NCBI RefSeq assembly: GCF_016863195.1
Contig: NZ_BOOK01000041.1
Span: 1 to 64,000 of the forward strand
DNA from: Paraplanobispora takensis
Lineage (GTDB): Bacteria > Actinomycetota > Actinomycetes > Streptosporangiales > Streptosporangiaceae
Reading direction: 5' to 3'
Length of the DNA: 64,000 nucleotides
Part shown: positions 50,305-60,505 of the stretch, piece after piece
How positions within the stretch are numbered: position 1 is the first letter of the stretch
How the letters are laid out: every line of letters starts with the position of its first letter
Notes under the pieces: model-generated
Database searches by the model: none
What the model was told of the DNA's origin: nothing
What the model saw: the letters and a program-made list of their open reading frames with translations, nothing else
Position numbers and translations under genes: made by a program

Positions 50305-50333
50305 GATGTCAAGCTTGTTAACACAGTGACATC
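50305..50333. promoter_or_regulatory. Inverted repeat upstream of cysG
   Basis: GATGTCA (50305-50311) and TGACATC (50327-50333) form a perfect 7-bp inverted repeat with 15-base spacing that contains GTTAAC. It lies about 80 bases before the cysG start in a 214-base intergenic region that is AT-rich for this genome. Operator or attenuator hairpin are both possible. Confidence 0.45.
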
Positions 50334-50414
50334 AAACGGCGTCCTGCAAGCCGGTAGGTTTACCTCCGAACACGCCCCGCTTCACCGTTCGTCGCGAACA
50401 GGAGATCTGTCGCT

Positions 50415-51647
50415 ATGTCGCCCTACCTGCTCGGTCTGCGCCTCTCCGGGCGGCGGGTGCTCGTCGTCGGCGGAGGTCGCGTCGCCCAGCGGCGTGTGCC
50501 GGCCCTGCTGGACGCCGGAGCCCTGGTCACCATCGTCTCCACCAGCGTCACGCACGCACTCGACGACCTCATCGCGAGCGGACGCGTCACCTGGGAGGCC
50601 CGGCCGTACCAGGTGGGAGACGTGGACGGCGCCTGGCTGGTGCAGGCCTGCACCGACGACAGAGCCGTGAACACCGCGATCGCCGCCGAGGCGGAGGCCA
50701 AGCGGATCTGGTGCGTGCGCGCCGACGACAAGGACGCCTCGGCCGCGTGGACCCCGGCCAGCGGGCGGGTCGGCGAGATCGGGGTGGCGATCACCGCCGG
50801 CGGCGACCCGCAGCGGGCCGCCGGGATCCGGGACGCCGTGGTGGAGGCGCTGCGCGACGGCACGGTCGACGCCCGGCGCAGCCGTACCAAGCCGGTCGGC
50901 GTCGCCCTGGTCGGCGGCGGCCCCGGCGACCCCGGCCTGATCACGGTCCGCGGGCGGCAGCTGCTCGCCCAGGCCGACGTGGTCATCGCCGACCGCCTGG
51001 CCCCGCAGGCCCTGCTCGACGAGCTGGCCCCGGACGTCGAGCTGATCGACGCGGCGAAGATCCCCTATGGCCGTTACCTGGCCCAGGAGCGGATCAACGA
51101 GCTGCTGGTCGAGCACGCCAAGCAGGGCAAGTTCGTGGTCCGGCTCAAGGGCGGCGACCCGTTCGTCTTCGGCCGGGGCGGCGAGGAGATGCTCGCCTGC
51201 GCCCGCGAGGGCATCCCGGTCGTCGTGGTGCCCGGGATCACCAGCCCGGTCGCGGTGCCCGGCGCGGCGGGGGTCCCGGTGACGCATCGGGGCGTCAGCC
51301 AGGAGTTCCATGTGATCTCGGTGCACGTCCCGCCGGGCGACCCCGCATCCACTGTGAACTGGCCCAACCTGGCGCATTCCGCCGGAACCCTGGTCCTGAT
51401 GATGGCGGTCGAGCGGATCGCGGTGATCGCCGAGACGCTGATCCGCGAAGGACGTTCGCCGGAAACTCCCGTAATGGTGGTACAGGACGGTACTCTTCCC
51501 ACCCAGCGAGCTCTTTACGCCACGCTCACCGATGTGGCGGAGCGCGTGACCGCGGCTGGGATTCGGCCACCGGCGATCGTGATCGTCGGCGACGTCGTGA
51601 AGGTCGGCCAGGAGGTCGAGATGGTTCGAGCGGAGCGGGTTCCGTGA
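50415..51647 (+). CDS. cysG: Uroporphyrinogen-III C-methyltransferase / precorrin-2 dehydrogenase (CysG-like)
   Basis: A 410-residue fusion. The N-terminal SirC-type domain (1-150) is a Rossmann precorrin-2 dehydrogenase (LSGRRVLVVGGGRVAQRRVP). The C-terminal CobA domain has VALVGGGPGDPGLITVRGRQ, ADVVIADRLA, VRLKGGDPFVFGRGGEEMLA, PGITSPVAVPGAAGVPVTHR and the Met-rich LVLMMAVERI. It produces precorrin-2 and sirohydrochlorin, feeding both siroheme and cobalamin. AGGAGATC precedes the ATG. The stop overlaps the next gene by GTGA. Confidence 0.95.
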   Translation: MSPYLLGLRLSGRRVLVVGGGRVAQRRVPALLDAGALVTIVSTSVTHALDDLIASGRVTWEARPYQVGDVDGAWLVQACTDDRAVNTAIAAEAEAKRIWCVRADDKDASAAWTPASGRVGEIGVAITAGGDPQRAAGIRDAVVEALRDGTVDARRSRTKPVGVALVGGGPGDPGLITVRGRQLLAQADVVIADRLAPQALLDELAPDVELIDAAKIPYGRYLAQERINELLVEHAKQGKFVVRLKGGDPFVFGRGGEEMLACAREGIPVVVVPGITSPVAVPGAAGVPVTHRGVSQEFHVISVHVPPGDPASTVNWPNLAHSAGTLVLMMAVERIAVIAETLIREGRSPETPVMVVQDGTLPTQRALYATLTDVAERVTAAGIRPPAIVIVGDVVKVGQEVEMVRAERVP

Positions 51648-53998
51648 AATCGGCTGCCAACAGGCCCGCGCACCCGGGCGAGGGCGACCCCCGGCTCGAC
51701 GACGCCGCCCCGCAGGCGTCCGGCGGCGCGCCCGAAGAGCACCCGGAGTCCCTGGGCGAGCAGACCGTGGCCTTCCGCGCCATCCGCGACGACGACGTGG
51801 TCTCGGTCGAGGACGACGAGCCGGTGCGGGACGAACAGGACGAGTCCGTGCAGGACGACGAGGCGTCCCCCGACGGCCCCGGCGAGGACGGTGACGCCGC
51901 CGCCCCCGGCGGTGGTGACGAGGGCGCCGATGCCGGTGACGCGGAGTCCTCGGGTGAGGACGACGCGGCTCCTGAGCCGTCGATCCGGCCCGCCGCGGAT
52001 GACGACGGCCGCGATGACGGTGAGGTGGAGTCCCCGGCCGAGGACGACGCGGCCCCCGAGCTGTCGATCCGGCCCGCCGGTTCCGGCGAGGAGGACTCCG
52101 GCGCCGACGAGAGCGCCGAGGGCGGCGACGGCTCCGAGGACGAGGACGCCTCTGAGGACGGGGACGCCACCCCCGGGCTGTCGATCCGCCCCGCCGGTTC
52201 CGGCGAGGACTCCGGCGCCGACGAGAGCGCCGAGGACGACGATCCGGCGGAGGAGGACGAGGACGCCTTCTGGCCGACCGCGGCGGTCTCCGACGGGGCG
52301 CGTGTCCGCGAGGCCCCGGTGCCCGAGGAGGTCTCCGAGGCGCTGACCAGGGCCCTGACGGCCCTGCGGGAGAGCGTCACCGGGCTGAGCTTCGGGCTGG
52401 ACCTCCCCGGCGTGGAGGAGGCCAGGCGGGCCCAGGCCGAGATCCTGACGCAGCTCGACGACTACGTGATCCCGCGGATCCACATGAGCACCGCGCCGGC
52501 GCTCATCGTCGTCGCGGGCTCCACCGGGGCGGGCAAGTCCACGCTTCTCAACACGCTGGCCAACGCGCGGGTCAGCGCCACCGGCGTGCGCCGCCCGACC
52601 ACCGCCACCCCGGTGCTCGCCTGCCACCCCGACGACCACGAGTGGTTCGCCAAGGGCGACCTGCTCGGCGGCCTGGAGCGACTGGAGGCGCCCAGCCACA
52701 AGACCGGGACGGACGGGCTCGTCCTCGTCTCCACCGAGCGCCTGCCGCAGAGCGTGGCGCTGCTCGACACCCCCGACATCGACTCGGTCGTCGAGACCCA
52801 CCACGAGATCGCGCACCGCATGCTCGACGCCGCCGATCTGTGGATCTTCGTCACCACCGCCGCCCGTTACGCCGACGCCCCGGCCTGGAGGCTGCTGCGG
52901 CTGGCCAAGGAGCGCGGCGCCCGGCTGGCGATCGTGCTGTCGCGCGTCCCGCCCAAGTCGCGCGAGGTGGTCACCAAGCACTTCGTCCGGATGCTCACCG
53001 AGTACGGCCTCGGCGACGTCGAGCGGTTCGTCATCAACGAGAGCAAGGTCACCGACGGCATGCTGCCCGACCACGAGGTCACCGAGCTGCGGCTCTGGCT
53101 GGCCGAGCTGTCGGTGGACGACCAGCGCCGGGCGCAGGCCGTGCGGTCGACGCTGACCGGTGTGCTCGACAGCTTCCGGACGCGGGTCCCGGCCCTGGCC
53201 AGGCACCTGGAGGCCCAGGTGGCCTTCAGGACCGAGTTGCGCCGCGACGTCGACGCCGCCTACGCCGCCGCGATGGTCGAGATCGACGAGGCCACCGGTG
53301 ACGGCTCGCTGCTGCGCGGGGAGGTGCTCGCCAGGTGGCAGGACTTCACCGGGTCGGGCGACCTCATGCGCACCCTGCACCTGCGCCGGCCCGGCCGGTT
53401 CGCGGGCAAGGCCGGCCACCAGGGTCCCGAACGGCTCAGCGCGCTGAAGACCGCCCTCCGTACGGCCCTGGAGTCGGTCATCGTCTCGGCCGCGCAGCGG
53501 GCCGCCGAGGAGGCGGTGGCGCGCTGGCTCAACCGCCCCGGGGCGGGCGAGACACTGGCCGCCACGCCGGGCCTGGGCCGCCCGTCGGAGGACTTCGTGC
53601 GCCGCGCCGGCCGTACGGTCGCCGCCTGGCAGGAGCACATCGTCCAGCTCATCCGCACCGAGGGCGTCACGAAGCGGACGGTGGCCCGCCTGGTCTCCTT
53701 CGACGTCGAGTCCCTGGCCCTGATCTTCGCGATCGGGCTGCTGGGGTACGGCACCGCGGAGATCGAGGTCGCGGGCAAGGGCGCGCTGCCCCAGCGGCTG
53801 CTGCACGCGCTGCTCGGCGCCGAGTCCCTGCGCAACATCTCCGCCAAGGCGCGCAACGACCTGCGGGCCCGGATCGGCATGCTGTTCGACGACGAGACGT
53901 CGCGTTACATCCAGGCCCTCGACAGCGCGGGCATCCCCGACGAGGCCGCCGCCACCCGTCTCTACCAGGCGACGTACAACCTCGAGGTGGCCCGATGA
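51644..53998 (+). CDS. Dynamin-like GTPase with long acidic N-terminus
   Basis: A 784-residue protein. Residues 1-225 are strongly acidic and contain three copies of a block centred on SIRPA (about 113, 141, 180). The GTPase domain starts about 225: P-loop AGSTGAGKSTLLNTLA (291-306), switch RRPTTATP, DTPD at 375-378. The canonical NKxD is not obvious. A helical domain and a hydrophobic segment (LALIFAIGLLGYGT, about 690) follow, allowing membrane contact. The pair with the next gene recalls the DynA/DynB proteins of Streptomyces sporulation septa. GTG 51644 overlaps the cysG stop. Confidence 0.85.
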   Translation: MKSAANRPAHPGEGDPRLDDAAPQASGGAPEEHPESLGEQTVAFRAIRDDDVVSVEDDEPVRDEQDESVQDDEASPDGPGEDGDAAAPGGGDEGADAGDAESSGEDDAAPEPSIRPAADDDGRDDGEVESPAEDDAAPELSIRPAGSGEEDSGADESAEGGDGSEDEDASEDGDATPGLSIRPAGSGEDSGADESAEDDDPAEEDEDAFWPTAAVSDGARVREAPVPEEVSEALTRALTALRESVTGLSFGLDLPGVEEARRAQAEILTQLDDYVIPRIHMSTAPALIVVAGSTGAGKSTLLNTLANARVSATGVRRPTTATPVLACHPDDHEWFAKGDLLGGLERLEAPSHKTGTDGLVLVSTERLPQSVALLDTPDIDSVVETHHEIAHRMLDAADLWIFVTTAARYADAPAWRLLRLAKERGARLAIVLSRVPPKSREVVTKHFVRMLTEYGLGDVERFVINESKVTDGMLPDHEVTELRLWLAELSVDDQRRAQAVRSTLTGVLDSFRTRVPALARHLEAQVAFRTELRRDVDAAYAAAMVEIDEATGDGSLLRGEVLARWQDFTGSGDLMRTLHLRRPGRFAGKAGHQGPERLSALKTALRTALESVIVSAAQRAAEEAVARWLNRPGAGETLAATPGLGRPSEDFVRRAGRTVAAWQEHIVQLIRTEGVTKRTVARLVSFDVESLALIFAIGLLGYGTAEIEVAGKGALPQRLLHALLGAESLRNISAKARNDLRARIGMLFDDETSRYIQALDSAGIPDEAAATRLYQATYNLEVAR

Positions 53999-54086
53999 GG
54001 AGCGAGCCCGGCGCGGCGAGCGCGGTGCGCGCCGTACGTGCCCCCGGCACGGCGGCGTGTGAGGAACAAGGAGTGGCAGGCGACCG

Positions 54087-55736
54087 ATGACCACCGTAGG
54101 CACCACCCCCACCCAGACGCGCCAGGGCCTCGGAAGCAGGCTCGCGGCGCTGACCCGGATCGTGGAACTCGGACCGGGCAGAGTCGACCCCAAACTCCTC
54201 ACCGAGTCCGGCCAGCTGCTGCTGCGCGCCGGTGACCGCCTGAAGCTCTCCTCCGACCACACGGTCGTCGCCCTCGCCGGGGGGACGGGCAGCGGAAAGT
54301 CGTCGCTGTTCAACTCCATCTCCGGGCTCGACCTGTCGCCGACCGGAGTGCGCCGCCCGACCACCGCCCGTACCCACGCCTGCGTGTGGGGCCTGGAGGG
54401 GGCCGGGCCGCTGCTCGACTGGCTGCAGATCCAGTGGCGGCACCGGTTCGCCAGGGCCAGCGCGCTGGACAAGGGAGAGAGCCGGCTGCACGGCCTGATC
54501 CTGCTCGACCTGCCCGACCACGACTCGATCCGGGCCCTCACCGACACCGAGGCCGACCGGTTGATCCAGGTCGCCGACCTGGTGGTGTGGGTGCTCGACC
54601 CGCAGAAGTACGCCGACGCGTCCACCCACCGGCGCTACGTGACCGAACTGGCCGGGCACGACGCGGTGACGGTCTTCGTGCTCAACCAGGCCGACCGGCT
54701 GGCCCCGGAGGAACTGGCCGAGTGCGTCGCGGACCTGGACGACCTGCTGCGCCGCGAGGGCGTCGAGAACCCCGTCATCGTGACCACCTCCGCGGTCACG
54801 GGCAAGGGAGTGGACAACCTCAAGGCCGTCCTGGCCGACACCGTGAGCAGGCGCCGGGCGGCGATCCAGCGTCTTGAGGCCGACCTCGACCGGCTGACCC
54901 GGCGCCTGGGCAAGGTCATGCCCGACGACGACGCCCCGCCCCCGCCGGCCGCCATCGACGACGCCCGCAGGATCGGCCTGACCGACGCCCTGTGCGACGC
55001 CGTCGGCGTGCCCGCCGTCGGCGAGGCGATGGAGAACGTGTACGGCGTGCGGTCCGTGGAGTGGGTCGGCTGGCCGTACGCCCGCTGGGGCAAGAGGCTC
55101 CGCCGTGACCCGCTCAGCAGCCTGCGCCTGGGCGACCTCAAGGACGAGATCCGCGGCCTGACCGGCGGTTCGGTCAGCGCGCAGCCCGCCGAGGTGGACA
55201 ACGCGATCCAGGCCCTGGCCGACGGGCTCACCACCGGCATGCACGAGGCCTGGCAGAACGGCGTCCGGGACGCCGCGCGCTCCCGCTCGGCCCAGCTGCC
55301 CCAGGTGCTCTCGGAGGAGCTGACCGAGGTGGCCCCCTCCCTGGACCGGGTCCCCGCGTGGTGGCGGCTGCTGCTGGTCTGGCAGTACCTGCTGGTCCTG
55401 CTGTTCGTCGCCGGTCTCGTCTGGGTCGGTACGGCCCTGGCCTACGGGGTGTTCGAGATCGGCACCCTCCCGGAGAGCCTGGAGATGTTCGGCGACGCGG
55501 CCTCCCTGCCGTGGGTCGGGCTGATGATGCTCTCCGTTCTCGGCCTGGGAGTGCTCACGGCCGTGGCCTCCAGGAACGTGGTGGTCCTGGGGGCGGCGAA
55601 CGAGCGCGACCGTCTCGAGCGCGAGATGCGCCGCAGGATCGGCTCGGTCGCCGAGGGCATGGTGATCGAACCCGTCGAGCGCGAGCTGGCCCGTTACAAC
55701 GAGTTCTACGGAGCGATGAGAAGCGTGCGGGGCTGA
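54087..55736 (+). CDS. Second dynamin-like GTPase, membrane-anchored
   Basis: A 549-residue protein. The P-loop is LAGGTGSGKSSLFNSI (64-79), switch VRRPTTARTHACVW, G3 LLDLPDHDSI (141 on), G4 variant VLNQADRL (200-203, NQAD in place of NKxD). A helical stalk and two transmembrane helices follow (LLLVWQYLLVLLFVAGLVWV; PWVGLMMLSVLGLGVLTAVA), and the C-terminus is a basic amphipathic helix. It begins 88 bases after the first GTPase. I infer that the two act as hetero-oligomers at the membrane, perhaps in division or sporulation septation. Confidence 0.87.
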   Translation: MTTVGTTPTQTRQGLGSRLAALTRIVELGPGRVDPKLLTESGQLLLRAGDRLKLSSDHTVVALAGGTGSGKSSLFNSISGLDLSPTGVRRPTTARTHACVWGLEGAGPLLDWLQIQWRHRFARASALDKGESRLHGLILLDLPDHDSIRALTDTEADRLIQVADLVVWVLDPQKYADASTHRRYVTELAGHDAVTVFVLNQADRLAPEELAECVADLDDLLRREGVENPVIVTTSAVTGKGVDNLKAVLADTVSRRRAAIQRLEADLDRLTRRLGKVMPDDDAPPPPAAIDDARRIGLTDALCDAVGVPAVGEAMENVYGVRSVEWVGWPYARWGKRLRRDPLSSLRLGDLKDEIRGLTGGSVSAQPAEVDNAIQALADGLTTGMHEAWQNGVRDAARSRSAQLPQVLSEELTEVAPSLDRVPAWWRLLLVWQYLLVLLFVAGLVWVGTALAYGVFEIGTLPESLEMFGDAASLPWVGLMMLSVLGLGVLTAVASRNVVVLGAANERDRLEREMRRRIGSVAEGMVIEPVERELARYNEFYGAMRSVRG

Positions 55737-55967
55737 CTTCCTGGCCGGCCTCGCCCGAGTATGCGCGTGCGGCGCTGATTTCTCGCCCCGATATGGACGT
55801 GCGGGGCCGATTTCCCCGGTCGGACCCGTCCGGGCGTGGCCGTCCACAGCCCCGGGCGTTCGCGGGAGGTCATCCACAGATCGTGGTTCGGTGGCCCGTG
55901 CCGCAGGCGGCACGGGCCACTGTGTCCTCACAGCGCGGGCAGCCCGCCCGCTCCCATGGGAGGCACG

Positions 55968-56627
55968 ATGAACGACATCTACGTCACGCTGACCGGTAAC
56001 GTCGCAGCCCCGCCGCGTCAGCACACCTTTCCCGACGGGTCGCGGGTCACCTCGCTGAGGGTGGCCTCGACGAGCCGCTACTTCGACCGGCGCGTCCAGG
56101 AATGGCGCAACGGGGAGACGACCTACTTCGGGATCCGCTGCTTCCGGGGGCTCGCCGACAACGTCGCCCAGTCGATCCAGACCGGCCAGCCGGTGGTCGT
56201 CCAGGGACGGCTGCGCATCCGGGAGTTCGTCCACGAGGGGGAGCGCCGGTTCATGGCGGAGGTGGAGGCCAGCTCGCTCGGGCACGACTTGCGCTGGGGG
56301 CTGGGAAGCTTCAGCAGGCCGCAGCGCAGCGGAGCCGCCCCGGTGCTGGGCAGCGAGGAGCGTGACGAGCTCGACCGGGAGACCCACGACTGGGCGCTGG
56401 GCGGGCCCGATCCCGCGGCCCTCCGCTCCCCGGGCGACGCGGAGCGGCAGGACGTCATGGGGATCCGGGAAGGCGAGGTCGTGGCGGACGTCACGCGGAG
56501 AGACGACCGGGCCGACGCCGCCGACGGGGACGACGAGGCCGAGGGCGATGGCGAGGGCGGCGAGGTGCTCGCATGGACGGCGAAGGACGACGCACCGTGG
56601 CCGGGTGGCGCGGAAGCGGCGGCCTGA
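55968..56627 (+). CDS. ssb: Single-stranded DNA-binding protein (second, SsbB-like)
   Basis: A 219-residue protein. The OB fold occupies 1-115 (IYVTLTGNVAAPPRQHTFPD, SLRVASTSRYFDR, TYFGIRCFRGLADNVAQSIQ, VVVQGRLRIREFVHEGERRF). The long C-terminus is acidic and lacks the D-D-D-I-P-F tip of the main SSB, so it does not look like the replicative copy. Streptomyces has a second SSB (SsbB) needed during sporulation. GGGAGG precedes ATG 55968. It follows the two dynamin-like genes by 230 bases. Confidence 0.88.
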   Translation: MNDIYVTLTGNVAAPPRQHTFPDGSRVTSLRVASTSRYFDRRVQEWRNGETTYFGIRCFRGLADNVAQSIQTGQPVVVQGRLRIREFVHEGERRFMAEVEASSLGHDLRWGLGSFSRPQRSGAAPVLGSEERDELDRETHDWALGGPDPAALRSPGDAERQDVMGIREGEVVADVTRRDDRADAADGDDEAEGDGEGGEVLAWTAKDDAPWPGGAEAAA

Positions 56628-57028
56628 GGACGGGTGCGGCCGGCGGGAAGAGGGCGGCGGAGACCGGGTGGCGTGTCCGGCTGGAGGGGATGGCGACGCC
56701 CTGAACCGGGTGGCGCGTCCGGCCGATGGGGAAGCGGCGGCCGAGGCTGGGCGCCGTGGCCGTTGACGCGCGGATGGTGGTCTGGCACCGGACAGCATGT
56801 CCGGCTGATGCCGGTGGTCTGACGCCTGTCGGCTCGGAGGTCCCGGGTGTCCCGGGGTCAAGCCGTGAGGTCCTGGGAAGGAGGGGGCATCGGCTGGACG
56901 GTCGGTGCCCCACTGGTGAGGTTCGGTGACACCGAGGAGATCCGCCGATGGGTCTTGCCCATGTCAGACGCCGAGGCACCTGTCAGATCCAGGTCACGCC
57001 CCGCAGCATGGCTGCTCCTTTCCCGCAC

Positions 57029-57051
57029 GACCGCTCGCGGAGAGAGCGGTC
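57029..57051. promoter_or_regulatory. Hairpin in the leader of the diguanylate cyclase gene
   Basis: GACCGCTC (57029-57036) and GAGCGGTC (57044-57051) form a perfect 8-bp stem with a 7-base loop, about 130 bases upstream of the start. It does not match a riboswitch class I can name. Confidence 0.45.
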
Positions 57052-57130
57052 TCGGCGATGAGCCGCCTGGAGGACAGCTCAGTGAGCAAAGGTAGCGGTT
57101 CCCATCGCATGCCGCACACTCCGCAACTAT

Positions 57131-57141
57131 TGTGTTACACA
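57131..57141. promoter_or_regulatory. TGTGTTACACA palindrome upstream of the diguanylate cyclase gene
   Basis: Perfect 5-bp arms around a central T, 39 bases before the ATG and within the expected promoter zone. A binding site for a developmental or stress regulator is possible but unassigned. Confidence 0.4.
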
Positions 57142-57179
57142 TCGTTAGTCAAAGGGGTCGTTGGTAAAGAGGGGGCGGG

Positions 57180-58478
57180 ATGGCGGTGCCCAGTCACACC
57201 TCGGTCAAGTCACGCGACGGCGTGGCGGTCTTGGCCGGCCGGTGGCCTCTGCTCGGGCAGCGCCGCCCGCTCGCCGTCTACCTGTGCGGTGTCATAACGC
57301 TGGCACTGGTCGCGATCATCCTGTTCGCCGGGGCGACCGAGTTCCGCTGGAACGACCTGCTGACCTTCACGGCGCTGCTGCTGTGCGGCGCGGTCTGCAT
57401 CGAGGCGACCCGGCGGCTCGGCATACCGGCCGGCGTCTCGCGGGACATGCTGTCGGCGTGGTGGCTGCCGATCGCGCTGCTCCTGCCGCCGGTCTACGCG
57501 TTGCTGGCCCCCATCCCCCTCCAGCTCCTGCTGCAGAAACGCGTCCGTGAGACGTTCGTCCACCGGAGGGTCTTCACCTGCGCGGCCATCGGGCTGGCCG
57601 GGTGCGCCGCCTCCGTGCTGTTCCACGCGGCCGGAGGGCCGCGACCCACGCTGAGCGGGGGGACGGGGTGGCCGATCCTCCTCGCGATCGGGTGCGCGGT
57701 GCTGTTCGCCCTGGTCAACACCGGGCTGATCGCCGTCGCCGCGCACGCCGCGGATCCCGAGAGCCACTGGCGCGAGGTGCTGTGGGACCGCGAGACCCTG
57801 CTGCTCGACGTGGTCGAGCTCTGCCTCGGCGTCATCGTGGCGATCACGTGCGGCATCAACCTGGTGCTGCTGGTCCTGGCGCTGCCGCCGGTGGTCCTGC
57901 TCCAGCGGAGCCTCCTGCACGCCCAGCTCCAGGCCGCGGCCCGCACCGACTCCAAGACCGGTCTGCTCAACGCCGCGGCCTGGCAGCGGGAGGCGGACAC
58001 CGAGATCAGCAGGGCCAGGCGCAACGGCGAGTGCCTCGCCCTGCTGATCATCGACATCGACCACTTCAAGCGCGTCAACGACGCCTACGGGCACCTCCTC
58101 GGAGACCAGGTCCTCATCGGCGTGGCGGGCACGTTGCGCAACCAGCTGCGTGACTACGACGTGGTGGGCCGGTTCGGCGGGGAGGAGTTCGTGGTCCTGC
58201 TTCCCCGGGCCGACGCGGATGAGGCCCAGCGGGTCGCCGAGCGGTTGCGGGTCCGCATCGCCCGGATGAGGATCCCGACCGACGGCACCGAGGTCACCGT
58301 GACGGTCTCGACCGGAATCGCGATCATGAAGGTGCACGGAGACGACCTCATCGAACTGCTCGCCGCCGCCGACCTGGCCCTCTACCGGGCCAAGGAGCTC
58401 GGCCGGAACCGCTTCTGCCTCCCCGTGCTCCCCACCCCTCCGCTCTGCCCGCCCGACTCCGAGGTGGCACCCGGCTGA
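57180..58478 (+). CDS. Membrane diguanylate cyclase (GGDEF)
   Basis: A 432-residue protein. Several transmembrane helices span 30-245 (LAVYLCGVITLALVAIILFA, LLTFTALLLCGAVCIEA, LVLLVLALPPVVLL), and a cytosolic GGDEF domain spans about 255-425. The active site is GGEEF at 333-337 and the inhibitory I-site RDYD lies five residues upstream (324-327), so it should make c-di-GMP and be product-inhibited. No EAL domain. GAGGGGGCGGG precedes the ATG. In Streptomyces relatives c-di-GMP controls entry into development. Confidence 0.93.
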   Translation: MAVPSHTSVKSRDGVAVLAGRWPLLGQRRPLAVYLCGVITLALVAIILFAGATEFRWNDLLTFTALLLCGAVCIEATRRLGIPAGVSRDMLSAWWLPIALLLPPVYALLAPIPLQLLLQKRVRETFVHRRVFTCAAIGLAGCAASVLFHAAGGPRPTLSGGTGWPILLAIGCAVLFALVNTGLIAVAAHAADPESHWREVLWDRETLLLDVVELCLGVIVAITCGINLVLLVLALPPVVLLQRSLLHAQLQAAARTDSKTGLLNAAAWQREADTEISRARRNGECLALLIIDIDHFKRVNDAYGHLLGDQVLIGVAGTLRNQLRDYDVVGRFGGEEFVVLLPRADADEAQRVAERLRVRIARMRIPTDGTEVTVTVSTGIAIMKVHGDDLIELLAAADLALYRAKELGRNRFCLPVLPTPPLCPPDSEVAPG

Positions 58479-58629
58479 CCCCGCGGCCCGGCCCCGAGGG
58501 CGTCTTCAGGGATGTGGGCGGTGAGGGGAATACCGGACAGCGGGGGCGAAGCCGTACGGCGGGAGCCGGGCGAAGACGGGCAGGCCGGGCGGGGTGGTCG
58601 TGAGCGAGCGAGGGTTTGGTGACAGGCCC

Positions 58630-58642
58630 TAAGCTAGAGGGC

Positions 58643-58643
<1 letters not shown>
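58630..58643 (+). promoter_or_regulatory. Leaderless-type -10 element of ettA
   Basis: TAAGCT at 58630-58635 lies seven bases before the ATG at 58643. The intervening AGAGGGC could act as a ribosome site only if transcription began further upstream; the spacing favours a leaderless start. Confidence 0.45.
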
Positions 58644-60307
<1,664 letters not shown>

Positions 60308-60324
60308 CACCGGTCGTGACGGGC

Positions 60325-60442
60325 GGCCCGCCACGCGGGTCCGCCCGTGACCGGCGTCGGCGGGGGTGGCCCGCTACAGGCTCCTCTGGGACCGGCGTCA
60401 GCCGGGGTGGCCCGCAACGGGTCCGCCCGTGACCGCCACCGG
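60325..60442. repeat. Three degenerate ~42-bp repeats after ettA
   Basis: Units beginning GGCCCGC at 60325, 60368 and 60409 share the parts GGGTCCGCCCGTGACCG and ACCGGCGTC-GGGGGT in varying completeness. They are intergenic, between ettA and the hairpin at 60451. Confidence 0.65.
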
Positions 60443-60450
60443 CCTCCGCG

Positions 60451-60488
60451 GCCCCCGGAACCCCGCCTTCGGGCGGGGATCCGGGGGC
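60451..60488. terminator. Strong hairpin terminator with TTCG loop
   Basis: GCCCCCGGA (60451-60459) pairs with TCCGGGGGC (60480-60488) and CCCCGCC (60461-60467) with GGCGGGG (60472-60478), separated only by an A/A mismatch and closed by the stable TTCG tetraloop. It lies downstream of ettA and directly before the thioesterase promoter. Confidence 0.85.
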
Positions 60489-60491
60489 CGC

Positions 60492-60505
60492 TACGGTTTC
60501 CGGTG
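60492..60505 (+). promoter_or_regulatory. Leaderless-type -10 element of the thioesterase gene
   Basis: TACGGT (60492-60497) is seven bases before the GTG at 60505, with no ribosome site between. It starts four bases after the terminator hairpin, so the gene has its own promoter. Confidence 0.5.

Larger units (their letters stand above)
56628..57179. other. 552-base intergenic region with decayed repeats
   Basis: No gene-like frame. ACCGGGTGGCG(T/C)GTCCGGC occurs at 56663-56681 and 56705-56723, and its core CCGGGTGGCG also lies at 56601 inside the ssb 3' end. GGAAGCGGCGG likewise recurs after both, so the first half looks like decayed copies of the end of ssb. The second half contains a hairpin (57029-57051) and a short palindrome (57131-57141) before the diguanylate cyclase gene. 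Confidence 0.6.
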
